A DNA stretch of 64,000 nucleotides from an uncultured Pseudomonadales bacterium (GTDB lineage: Bacteria > Pseudomonadota > Gammaproteobacteria > Pseudomonadales > Pseudohongiellaceae): the NCBI GenBank assembly GCA_949372635.1, contig CASIAB010000009.1, positions 185,952 to 249,951 on the forward strand. The letters run 5' to 3'. The notes below the pieces were generated by a model that saw only the letters and a program-made list of their open reading frames with translations, made no database searches and was not told the origin of the DNA. The position numbers and the translations under genes were made by a program. This document shows positions 27,800-37,141 of this stretch, piece after piece (the first letter of the stretch is position 1; every line of letters begins with the position of its first letter).

Positions 27800-29557
27800 T
27801 TGAGTAACTACTTGAGCAGAAAAAATTCAATTTCGCGGTATATGCCTATTCTCCGATGGGGGCAAGACTACGACAAAGCAAAGCTGATCGACGACTCTAT
27901 GGCGGCGGTTATCGTAGCGATTATGTTAGTGCCGCAGGCATTGGCCCTTGCTTTGGTTGCCGGCTTACCACCCCAAGTGGGACTCTACGCGAGTATTTTT
28001 GGGCTATCTGTCTATGCGCTCTTTGGCACGAGTAATACGCTTTCTGTTGGCCCAGTCGCCGTACTTTCGTTGATGACAGCCGCCGCTCTGGCAAAATTAG
28101 GGATCAGTGATCCTTCGCAGCTTGTCGCCGCAGCTCTGACTCTGGCATTCCTCTCTGGCGTCTTCCTGTTGCTATTGGGGCTGATGCGTCTTGGTTTCAT
28201 GGCTAACTTCTTATCCCATCCAGTCATCAGCGCGTTTATCACTGCCAGCGCGATTATAATCGGACTCAGCCAGGTGCAGCATCTGCTCGGCACGACATCG
28301 AGCGGCCAGAATATTATTGAGCTGCTTGCATCCTTGCGTGGTTCGATGGGCGAGATCAATTGGATTACCTTGGGTCTTGGCTTGGCTTCCATAGCGATTA
28401 TCGTTTGGTGTAGAACAGGACTTGCCTCGTTGCTCACCAAGATGGGCTCTGGGTGGCAGGCTTGTAACCAGTATCTCTCGAAGCGGCCCTGTTATCGTTG
28501 CCTTACTAACTGGTTTGCTCTGCTATGGATTCAGGCTCGATCAGCAGGGCGTGCAGTTACTTGGCGTTGTGCCGGCAGGGCTGCCAGGGCTGACAGTTCC
28601 TGATTTCTCACTGGACCTCATTCGCGACTTGTTCTGGTCCGCCGTTTTACTTTCCATTATTGGCTTCGTTGAATCAGTTTCGGTAGCCCAAACGTTGGCG
28701 GCTAAACGCAGGGAACAGATCGAGCTCGATCAAGAATTAATTGGCTTGGGCGCCGCTAATATTGCGGTGTCATTCTCAGGCGGTTTCCCGGTGTGCGGTG
28801 GCTTCTCCCGTTCGGTGGTCAATTTCGATGCGGGTGCGGCGACGCCAGCGGCGGGTCTAATGACGGCCGTGCTCATCGCCTGCGTCGCCTTGATGTTCAC
28901 GCCCATATTGTATTGGCTGCCAAAGGTAGCTCTGGCATCAATAATATTGGTGGCGGTCTATCCGCTCTTAGACTTTTCGGCGTTAGGCAAGTCCTGGCAG
29001 TATTCAAAAGCCGATTTCGGTGCTGTTTCTATTACTTTGTTCCTGACATTGTTGCTGGGTGTGGAGATCGGTATTGCCTCTGGGGTGCTAGCCTCGATCT
29101 TGATGCATCTGTACAAGACTTCGCAGCCGCACGTGGCTGTAATAGGCAGGGTTGCTGGAACTGAGCATTTCAGAAACGTAGAGAGGCATGATGTTGAAAC
29201 CTTCGATAATATCTTGTCGATCCGCATTGATGAGAGCCTCTACTTCGCGAATACACGTTTCCTTGAAGAGCTTATTTTTAGCCTGATGGCAAAAAAGCCT
29301 CAGACTAGAGCATGTAATTTTGATGTGCACCGCCGTCAATGCGATCGATATGAGCGCGCTGCAGACCTTGGAAAAAATTAATCGGACACTGAGCGAGATT
29401 GGCATCAAGCTGCACCTGTCTGAAGTTAAAGGGCCGATAATGGACAAGCTTGTAAAGACAACGTTGCTTCGCAAACCTTTCTGGCTCGAACTACCTGAGT
29501 CATAACCTGGCTGTCGAGGACTTGAAGGATCATGAGTTGCCATTGTCTGGACTATGA
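27800..29557 (+). pseudogene. SulP family anion transporter with STAS domain, three frame breaks
   Basis: Pieces in three successive frames make one SulP transporter: IMLVPQALALALVAGLPPQVGLY (first helices), SFSGGFPVCGGFSRSVVNFD (core), and a C-terminal STAS domain (CTAVNAIDMSALQTLEKI). Dropping one G at 28451-28453, one base at 29308-29310 and one C at 29476-29477 restores a 584-residue protein ending SHNLAVEDLKDHELPLSGL. SulP proteins move sulfate, bicarbonate or dicarboxylates. The start is TTG at 27800 or ATG at 27842. The absence of other stops suggests error rather than decay. Confidence 0.85.
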
Positions 29558-29599
29558 CTATTTTTAGAAGAACAGTAGGGCGGCGCACGAGGTTCTTTC

Positions 29600-30055
29600 A
29601 TGACGATCTGGGTCGACGCTGATGCCTGTCCAAAGCCTATAAAGGCGATTCTTTACCGTGCGGCCGAGCGCACTGGATTGCCTCTGTGCCTGATTGCGAA
29701 TCAGGCCATGCAGACGCCTCCTTTTAAAAACATCACCGCGATTCAGGTCGGTCAGGGATTCGATGTGGCGGACGATGAGATCGTGCGTAGGGTGCAACAG
29801 GATGACTTGGTAATCACTAGTGATATTCCCTTAGCGGATGAGCTGATAACCAAGGGTGCGCAAGTCTTGAGCCCGCGTGGAGAGGTGTTTTCTGCAAGCA
29901 GCATCAAGGCGAAGCTCAATATGCGAGACTTCATGGACACTATGCGCAGCAGTGGTATTCATACTGGCGGCCCCGCTCAAATGAGCGAGACCGATAAGAG
30001 AGAGTTCGCTAACGCGCTAGATCGATATCTAACGCGCTATGGCAAAGAGTTATAG
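29600..30055 (+). CDS. UPF0178/YaiI family protein (DUF188)
   Basis: 151 residues, family length. It begins [22 protein letters not shown], the conserved Asp/Cys-rich start (first 20 bases of motif only: [16 protein letters not shown]). Further blocks are [27 protein letters not shown] and [12 protein letters not shown]. The acidic residues resemble a PIN-like nuclease fold, but activity is unproven. Its stop overlaps the converging oxidoreductase gene by 6 bases. Confidence 0.88.
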   Translation: MTIWVDADACPKPIKAILYRAAERTGLPLCLIANQAMQTPPFKNITAIQVGQGFDVADDEIVRRVQQDDLVITSDIPLADELITKGAQVLSPRGEVFSASSIKAKLNMRDFMDTMRSSGIHTGGPAQMSETDKREFANALDRYLTRYGKEL

Positions 30056-31061
30056 CTTCACAACCATCTTGCCGAAATTCTCGCCGCTAAATAGACCGAG
30101 GAATGCGTCAACCGCATTGTCGATGCCCTCGAATACAGTTTCTCGACTCTTCACTTTTCCATCCTGTATCCATGGAATCATCTCACTCAAGAACTGATCG
30201 CGCATATCGCCGTGATCAGACACGATGAAGCCATTAATACGGATTTTCTTGCCTACAATCAGCATCAGGTTATTCGGGCCCGGTGCGGGTTCGGCATTAT
30301 TGTAGCTCGCGATCATGCCGCAGGCGGCTATACGGCCATAAGGGTTCATAACTTCGAGCGCAGCCTGTAAATGGTCGCCGCCAACATTCTCAAAATAGAC
30401 ATCTATGCCTTCAGGTGCCGCCTGAGCTAGAGCCTTGCTTATGTCGCCGCATGTCTTGTAATTAATTACGGCGTCTACGCCGCATTCGTCTAATAGCCAC
30501 TGCCCTTTCGCATCGCTGCCGACGCTACCAATTACACGGCAGCCCTTGAGCTTCGCTATCTGACAAACGTTAGCACCAACGGCACCAGACGCTGCGGAGA
30601 CGAAAACTGTCTCGCCCTCGATCCGGCTCTCCATATTTGAGCAAGCCGACATAGGAGGTTAGACCGGGCATTCCCAGAGTTCCTAGGTAGAGTGAGAGTT
30701 GCTCGGGATCGAAAGGGGTGACCTTGCTAACGGTGTTCGCCTTAGCGATGAATTTATCCTGCCATGCAGCTGAATTGAGAACGATGTCGCCGGCTTGCAG
30801 TGAGGGGTCGGCAGATTCAATGACTTCGCCCACAGCGCCGCCATACATGACTGAATCGAGAGCGTAAGCCTCGGCATAGACAGCATTCTCACGCATGCGG
30901 CCGCGCATATAAGGGTCAACTGACATGTAGAGATTCTTGACTAGCACCTCGCCGTCGGCTGGCGCAGGTAGTTCGACTTCAACAAGCTTGAAGTTCGCTT
31001 TGGTGGGCATGCCGCTAGGGCGGCTGATGAGGTGTACTTGTTTAGCTGTGTGATTGCTCAT
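30050..31061 (-). pseudogene. NADP-dependent oxidoreductase (MDR, CurA/YncB-like), frame broken by one base
   Basis: The first frame from 31061 has the zinc-free MDR opening (NLYMSVDPYMRGRM, GTLGMPGLTSYVGLL). It runs off after KYGEP, while another frame continues with ETVFVSAASGAVGANVCQIA (NADP loop) and ENVGGDHLQAAL to 30050. Dropping one base of CCGG at 30623-30626 gives a 336-residue protein, normal for leukotriene-B4-dehydrogenase/CurA-type alkenal or enone reductases. It lies 63 bases behind the TRAP permease gene on the same strand. Confidence 0.88.
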
Positions 31062-31124
31062 GATTTACTCTTGGATAGGATGATAGGTGGTTTGGAAATT
31101 TGTATTTTTTTGTATTTTTTCGAG

Positions 31125-33140
31125 CTAGGATGGACTAGCGGCCGTAGCCTTTATTGCGCGGCTTTGCATGAAGACAATACCGAACAAGATCGCCGCACCT
31201 ACGAAGTGATAGAGAATTGGAAACGGGGCCCACATCAAGAGAGTAGCACTGACTAAAAGTAGAGCAGCGATGCCTGCGTTAATCTTTGCTTCAAGATGCC
31301 ACTGTAGGATTCCTGCAAGCGCATACAAGCCCATGCAAGACCATATGAAGACCTCTATGCGTTCTGGCCAGGTTCCCGAGATTAGCGGCGAGTAGGCGAA
31401 TAGCACTGGCACTAGATACAGGCCTTTAGCGACTTTCCAGCTAGTGAGCCCAGTGGCCATAGGTGGTGTTCCCGCTATCCCGGCTGCGGCAAACGAGGCG
31501 AGACACACAGGTGGCGTGACATTACTGTCCTGCGATAACCAGAAGATTATTAGGTGTGCACTCAGCAACATGCCGGTGAGCATTTCGGGTTCCAGCATCT
31601 CTTGACGGATAAGCTGTTTCATCTCTAGCGGCATCTCTTGTAGCGCGAGTAGTGGGTCACCGCCGAACAGGCTGAGGGTCGCCACTACGTTGGAAGGTAG
31701 GTCGCCAGCCTGCAATGCGATGAGCAATTGTGACTGTGAGATCAGGTCGAATATCAGTGGTGCCGAGAGCGTCGCTAATACGATATAGGATGCCGTTACC
31801 GGTAAGCCCATGCCTAGTACTAGCGAGGCTAGGGCAACTAAAATGAGTGTTATGAGCAGGCTGCCTTGTGCCCACTCCACGATCATTAGTGAGAAGGCGT
31901 TGCCCACACCGGTAGTCGTTACAACATTGATTATGATACCAACGGCCACTAACAACAGTGCTGTGGACACCATGGTCTTTACGCCTTCGACTGTTGCATC
32001 GAATATATCTGGTAGCCGCATTGGTGTAGAAGATAGCCAAGAGGCGCCGATGACGCTGATTATGGCGAATGCGGCTGATGTTGTTGGAGTTCTACCTATT
32101 ACAAGAAAGCTTACCAAAACGATCATGGGTATTATGAAATGCCAGCCTTCTTTTAATACAGTCGAGACCTTCTCCGTATCCTCTGCTGGCGTAAGCTTCA
32201 GACCCAGACGCTTTGCTTCGATACGTACGAAGTAACACACGGTCAGAAAGTAGAGGATAGCCGGTAGGGTAGAGGCGGCGATGATCGTCAAGTAGGGGAT
32301 CTGTGTATAGCTTGCGAGAACGAAGGCGCCGGCTCCCATAACTGGCGGCATTAGCGCGCCACCGGTTGACGCGGCCGCGACAACTCCTGCCGAAAATTTC
32401 CCAGGGAATCCTGATTTCTTCATCATCGGAATCGTAATCACACCGGTGGAGACTGTGTTGGCAACAGCAGACCCAGAGACTGAGCCCATCAAGCCGGAAC
32501 CGACTACGGCAACCAGTCCTGCGCCGCCGGTGTAGCGACCGGCCAAACATTGCGCCAGTCGGACTATAAAATCGCCGGCGCCAGAACGAAGCAAGAATGA
32601 TCCGAAAATAATGAACATGAAGACAAACGTAGAAGATATTTGCGCGGTGAGTCCAAACATGCCTTCGCTAGTGAAGAAACTACGATACAGCACGGTCTCG
32701 AGGCTGAGTCCGGGGAAGGAAAATACGCCTCCAATGTAGCGCCCTAGAAATAAAATATAGGAGAGGCTGAGCAAAATTAGCGCAGGCATAAACCAGCCCG
32801 TTGTGCGCCGCGTAAATTCTATCGCTAGTCCTATGGCGACTAAAGAAAAGATATAGTCGCTGAGAATATACTCAGTTTCTCGTGCATACAGCGCGTTCTC
32901 AAATAGGATTAGATAGGTCGAGGTCGATACTGCTGTAATAGCCAGAAGGATGTTGATCCAGTAAGTGGCTGATTTGCGTTGCACTGTAGGCGATTCATTG
33001 CTTATGAGCGCGCAGAGCGCACAGAAACCACCAAAGTGAATAGTAGAGAGCCAGAGCTCTGAAATGCTAGCGAATACGTTGCAGTAAATGTGAAATAGGG
33101 CGAAGAAAAACGCGGCCCAACGTAGATAGTTAGATTTCAT
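31125..33140 (-). CDS. TRAP transporter fused permease (4TM/12TM)
   Basis: 671 residues, almost wholly hydrophobic. The small (DctQ-like) and large (DctM-like) permeases of a TRAP system are fused, as usual for TAXI-type transporters. Large-permease blocks are seen: GLMGSVSGSAVANTVSTGVI, FSAGVVAAASTGGALMPPVMG and LGMGLPVTASYIVLATL. It takes up an organic acid or similar solute with Na+ or H+. It follows the TAXI binding protein by 8 bases. Confidence 0.92.
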   Translation of the reverse strand: MKSNYLRWAAFFFALFHIYCNVFASISELWLSTIHFGGFCALCALISNESPTVQRKSATYWINILLAITAVSTSTYLILFENALYARETEYILSDYIFSLVAIGLAIEFTRRTTGWFMPALILLSLSYILFLGRYIGGVFSFPGLSLETVLYRSFFTSEGMFGLTAQISSTFVFMFIIFGSFLLRSGAGDFIVRLAQCLAGRYTGGAGLVAVVGSGLMGSVSGSAVANTVSTGVITIPMMKKSGFPGKFSAGVVAAASTGGALMPPVMGAGAFVLASYTQIPYLTIIAASTLPAILYFLTVCYFVRIEAKRLGLKLTPAEDTEKVSTVLKEGWHFIIPMIVLVSFLVIGRTPTTSAAFAIISVIGASWLSSTPMRLPDIFDATVEGVKTMVSTALLLVAVGIIINVVTTTGVGNAFSLMIVEWAQGSLLITLILVALASLVLGMGLPVTASYIVLATLSAPLIFDLISQSQLLIALQAGDLPSNVVATLSLFGGDPLLALQEMPLEMKQLIRQEMLEPEMLTGMLLSAHLIIFWLSQDSNVTPPVCLASFAAAGIAGTPPMATGLTSWKVAKGLYLVPVLFAYSPLISGTWPERIEVFIWSCMGLYALAGILQWHLEAKINAGIAALLLVSATLLMWAPFPILYHFVGAAILFGIVFMQSRAIKATAASPS

Positions 33141-33148
33141 GAACTAAT

Positions 33149-34183
33149 CTACACTCCTTCAGTTTGTTCTGTGGCCGGGGTTGTTTCTTCGAGCAGGAGC
33201 CGCTCAGGGATTTTCAGGCCGACCTCCCGATAATAGCGAACGGCGCCAGGATGGAGAGGGGCGCCTAATCCGTCGATAGCGATTTCAAGACGCATATCTT
33301 TGGTTGCGCCGTGAATTTCTTGCAGCGTAGCCAGGTTTTCCCAGATAACCTTTGTTAGGTTATAAACGACGTCCTCTGGGATGTCGACACGCGTTACCAA
33401 GACGTTAGGTGACCCTATCGTGCGTATCAACTCATTTTGATTGGGGTAGGTGCCAGCAGGAAGTTCGTACCAAGCCCATAGTGGGTAACGGGCATTTATC
33501 TTGTCGAGAGTTTCCTGTGTCCAATTGAGCACCCTCATGCGATCGCCGAGCAGGGCAAAGGCCTGTGTGATCGAGCTGACGGGCGCGCCGGCGGGAATAT
33601 TCATGCCGACTATGTTGCCATCTTGAATGGCGCTAGTAGTGGGACCATAGCCCATGTAGCCAAGACTCATTTTTTCTTCGTAGTCTATGCCAAGCGTCTC
33701 TAGAATAAATCTACCGGTCTGTTCGGCTCCAGAGTTTCTAGCGCCTAGCACATAACGCTCACCGTCTAGGGTGTCCAGATCCATGATCTCACCAGTCGTT
33801 ATGAGTTCACTGAGCAGCACAAAATGTTCGACATTCTGCCATAGGGCACTAACACTGCGCATATGGGTTTGCGGTGAACTTACCGGCCCTTCGCCAGTCC
33901 ATGACCAGGCGCCAAAAGGCCCCTGCAAGATGGCAAATTGAGCCTGATTGTCGCGCAGCAGTTTTACGTTCTCCAGAGAGCCTGCGGAACTAATTGCGGT
34001 GAGAGATATGCCCTGCGTATCCGCGAGTTGTGAATGCGCGATGGTGGCAAGGGCAACGCCGACAGGATAAAATGCGCCGCCTGTGGTGGCGGTAGTCAAT
34101 ATATATGGACGTGCGCGATTTAATTCGTCGCTGCAAGAAGTTAGTAGTAATAAAAATACGATAACCAGTGCGCTGTTTTTCAT
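33149..34183 (-). CDS. TAXI family TRAP solute-binding lipoprotein
   Basis: 344 residues. Lipobox LLLLTSC with Cys17; membrane-anchored binding proteins are common in this group. TTATTGGAFYPVGVALA is the TAXI opening. YVLGARNSGAEQTGRFILE and the MGYGPTTSAIQDGNI region line the ligand site. It is the first gene of the transporter operon. The ligand cannot be named; glutamate, 2-oxoglutarate and other carboxylates are known for the family. Confidence 0.9.
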   Translation of the reverse strand: MKNSALVIVFLLLLTSCSDELNRARPYILTTATTGGAFYPVGVALATIAHSQLADTQGISLTAISSAGSLENVKLLRDNQAQFAILQGPFGAWSWTGEGPVSSPQTHMRSVSALWQNVEHFVLLSELITTGEIMDLDTLDGERYVLGARNSGAEQTGRFILETLGIDYEEKMSLGYMGYGPTTSAIQDGNIVGMNIPAGAPVSSITQAFALLGDRMRVLNWTQETLDKINARYPLWAWYELPAGTYPNQNELIRTIGSPNVLVTRVDIPEDVVYNLTKVIWENLATLQEIHGATKDMRLEIAIDGLGAPLHPGAVRYYREVGLKIPERLLLEETTPATEQTEGV

Positions 34184-34372
34184 CTTCTTTTTATCGCCAT
34201 CGTTCTTTCTAACTAATTGAAATATAGGTTAAAAAAATGCATGTTATCAGTCAGAGAACGGCAATTGATGAAACCATATTTCCTGCTAAAGCACAACGTG
34301 GAGCAATGCTCGCGACTATAGTTTTAGGTGTGAGCTTGTGTTGCCAAATTACTTGTGGCGTAGAAGAGCGGC

Positions 34373-35144
34373 TTAGCTACCAGGATTAACGGTTAATATT
34401 TGAACCGCGCCGGATTGCTCTGACCGACAATGAATCAAATTGTCTTCGAAGAAAGCTGCGCCCCCAGACAAGACACCGCTAGTTCCGCCGATTGGGCCAA
34501 ATGATGCGGAGTTATTCTGTCTCTGTTCTTGGAATTCGGCAAAGGCGTTCAATTCGGAAGCAGTTAAATCGTAGGCCAGCACTTCAAGTTGTGAGTTAGG
34601 ATCTGATATTGCTCTCATCTGATTAAACAAGTCAGCACGAGCTGGCACTAGTGGGTCAGCGGTTTGCATTTCCAGAATGAGCTCACCTCGCGCCTAATTC
34701 TGACCCGCGATCATATTGTGCATTTAAGGCCATGATTTCTACCATTACCATGGGATCGATTTGAGAGCTTTTTGGGTGCGGCTGTTCTTGGGTCTAGATT
34801 TAGTGTGTTGTTACTTGTTTGAATCTCGTTTGTCAGTTGTTGACGAATGTGAGATTCGATTCGTTGGTAATCAGAGTCGATTTGTTGCTGCTTAGTTTCG
34901 AGCTGACGTGAAAGGGCGGTTAGTTGACTTTCACGATTCTTCAATTCGTCTTGCAGTGAGCGAAACGTTTTGGCGGGTTCTATATTTTTTAAGCTATTTT
35001 TTCGATCTGTGTCAGCAGTTGGTAGTTCTGACGCACATAGTCGTCGATCTGCTGTGTTATTAAGTTGCTCTGTTGTATCTCGCTATAAGTAAATCCCCCA
35101 ATGAGCACAATTGCGACGAATAAGAGAGCAATAGACGCGTTCAT
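34373..35144 (-). pseudogene. Coiled-coil membrane-anchored protein, three frame breaks
   Basis: An N-terminal membrane helix (ASIALLFVAIVLIGGF) is followed by a Gln/Glu-rich coiled coil (LQDELKNRESQLTALSRQLE) and a C-terminal part ending VNPGS. Three single-base breaks interrupt it: one A missing in the run at 34997-35002, one extra in the run at 34769-34773, and one extra at 34693-34694. Correcting all three gives 256 residues, with DPMVMVEIMALNAQYDRG bridging the pieces. It begins 2 bases after the small membrane protein's stop. No known family recognised. It resembles in layout the coiled-coil protein at 44669-45682. Confidence 0.65.
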
Positions 35145-35146
35145 AG

Positions 35147-35392
35147 CTATTCCGTTTTTTTATCAGCTCCGAGTGTGTCACGAACATTGCCCGACAACGG
35201 CTTCTCTCCTTCCAATACTCCTACCAAAAGTATTGCGCCAACAAATATAGCGGAGATGATTGTGATGCCGGTTATCAAGACAATGCGATAGAAAATAGCG
35301 ATAGTGACGCCGCTGAAATAGAACACGAGCTCGGCTGCTATATTGACTACTACCGAAGCGATTAATAGGGTTATCCAGACTGCGTGCTTCAT
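35147..35392 (-). CDS. Small two-helix membrane protein
   Basis: 81 residues: helices at about 5-27 (WITLLIASVVVNIAAELVFY) and 35-60 (IVLITGITIISAIFVGAILL), then a charged cytoplasmic tail with EGEKPLSGNVRD. It sits between an FG-GAP protein (48 bases upstream) and the coiled-coil protein (2 bases downstream). That tight spacing argues for a real gene in this operon. Function unknown. Confidence 0.7.
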   Translation of the reverse strand: MKHAVWITLLIASVVVNIAAELVFYFSGVTIAIFYRIVLITGITIISAIFVGAILLVGVLEGEKPLSGNVRDTLGADKKTE

Positions 35393-35440
35393 GATTCCTG
35401 CCCAGAAAGTTAAAATTTTACAGAGTTAGCGAGGACTTCT

Positions 35441-37141
35441 TTAATTTGAGAGTAACAGCAATCCTCGAATGTGACTACTGCTGGTCTCGGTGAAGATGAT
35501 GACATCATCGAGATCATCTTTGTTGAGCGCGACTGGAATTATATCTCCGCTCACGACGCCTTGGCTCAATTCGATTACAGAATCGGCCGTTCTTTCAGTG
35601 ATTGCCTCTAAGTGGCGATTGTCTCTTATAGCGATGTTTTCGATAACATCACGAATATTGAATTCGTAGTTGTCGCGTTCTCTAGAATAGTCCAGTGCGC
35701 CGAGAAATAAAACGGAATCGGAAACGGAATCGTTGTCGAGTACGATCTCTGGTTGAATGCTATTCAGAAAGATTTGAATTTGATTGCCAGCCATCAGAAT
35801 CAGGTCTTGCTGTTCGATATTGTCGTCCAGGCTGGCGAGGCGGCTAAAGGTTTCTTCTTCCAAGCGAGCGTCGTCGAGTTCTCGTGCAATGTCTCTGAAG
35901 GTTGATGTCAGGCTAATCACCGAAGGAAATTTTAGGTCTATAGTTACCTTACGCGAAGGCCTGCGCGCGAACCTTTCCCCGTCGTTTGGATAAATGAAGG
36001 CTTCTATAGCAATGCTGCCGGACAGAGCAAGCCAGACAAAGATGTCGCCCACAGAGATGCTTTCAACTCGCCATAACCAGAGATCCTTTAAACCATCCTC
36101 ATTCTCGTCCTGTAAGAAAGTGCTTAGCACATTACCGCCCGATCGAAGGACTTGACGAGGTTGTGCGAAGTTCATGCCCTGCTCACTGCCGGCAAAAAGT
36201 GAAACCTTGCCACCTTCTCGAAGTAGTAGATCATCTATGCCATCGCCGTCGACATCGTCGAGTATCTCTTCGTGGGTAAGGGCCAGTAGTCCGGTCAGAT
36301 TGGAGAAATCTAAATTGTCGATATCAAATTCACCCAGCCTTTCTTCTATCTCCAGAATGTTCAGAGAATAGCTAGCCTCATTGGGAAAATAAGCGGCGGC
36401 GTTCGCGTTGGCGATAAAGACTTTCAATTCTTCTTCCGTGCGAGAAACCAGATCATCGTAGCCATCGCTATTGACGTCTCTCAGTTCCATCATAGGAATA
36501 CGAATAGACTGGCCGGTACGTCGCTCTAGGGTGCCTTCGTTTAGGTTCGTGCGCATGCGCAATTCTGAGCTTACGCTAAGAGACGCTTGGTAATCGTAGT
36601 TTCCGGAGGAGTCGCGCCCGTTACTTATGTGTAGATTGATTACACCCACACCGGGAATCAGCAAGTCGTCGATATTATCGGCATTTATGTCTCTTGAGAA
36701 ATGGAGACGATTCACTCCCTTGCTCAAATAACCATTCAAGTTTGATTTGATAGCCTGCGGCGCTAGCAGTTTTTGATCTTCGACTGACCAGGCTAAGATC
36801 TCTTTGCCGTCGATCAGCGCGATGATCGCGGTGCTGCCATTAGCGCCGTGCTGCGTGCTTAAGTCCCAGCCAATTGACTGACCCGGAAACTCGATGCTGT
36901 TATTGCTATCAAAATCGAAGCCACTCTCGGTCTGAAAATAGATCTGCAAACCGTTCTCCACTACCGCTAAGAGTTCGAGCAAACCGTCACCATTGAGATC
37001 GGCAACGACGAGATTCTCTGTCCCCAGCGGTAGCTGAAATTCTTGTTGATTGAAATTTAACTCAGCAGCCTGAGCTACTGTGTAACTAAACATCAAGCTG
37101 ATGCTAGACAGCACTTGAGCAAATGCGGCTAAGCGAATCAT
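35441..37141 (-). CDS. Secreted FG-GAP/VCBS beta-propeller protein
   Basis: 566 residues with a signal peptide (1 to about 26, ending AQAAE). Six Asp-rich, calcium-binding-like FG-GAP motifs can be read: DLNGDGLLELL, DINADNIDDLL, DVNSDGYDDLV, DVDGDGIDDLL, DENEDGLKDLW and LNKDDLDDVII. This suggests an integrin-alpha-like propeller. A probable strand/helix insert lies at 395-460. Its start overlaps the previous gene's stop by 4 bases (ATGA), so translation is coupled. Such domains bind proteins or glycans; the role here is unknown. Confidence 0.8.
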   Translation of the reverse strand: MIRLAAFAQVLSSISLMFSYTVAQAAELNFNQQEFQLPLGTENLVVADLNGDGLLELLAVVENGLQIYFQTESGFDFDSNNSIEFPGQSIGWDLSTQHGANGSTAIIALIDGKEILAWSVEDQKLLAPQAIKSNLNGYLSKGVNRLHFSRDINADNIDDLLIPGVGVINLHISNGRDSSGNYDYQASLSVSSELRMRTNLNEGTLERRTGQSIRIPMMELRDVNSDGYDDLVSRTEEELKVFIANANAAAYFPNEASYSLNILEIEERLGEFDIDNLDFSNLTGLLALTHEEILDDVDGDGIDDLLLREGGKVSLFAGSEQGMNFAQPRQVLRSGGNVLSTFLQDENEDGLKDLWLWRVESISVGDIFVWLALSGSIAIEAFIYPNDGERFARRPSRKVTIDLKFPSVISLTSTFRDIARELDDARLEEETFSRLASLDDNIEQQDLILMAGNQIQIFLNSIQPEIVLDNDSVSDSVLFLGALDYSRERDNYEFNIRDVIENIAIRDNRHLEAITERTADSVIELSQGVVSGDIIPVALNKDDLDDVIIFTETSSSHIRGLLLLSN

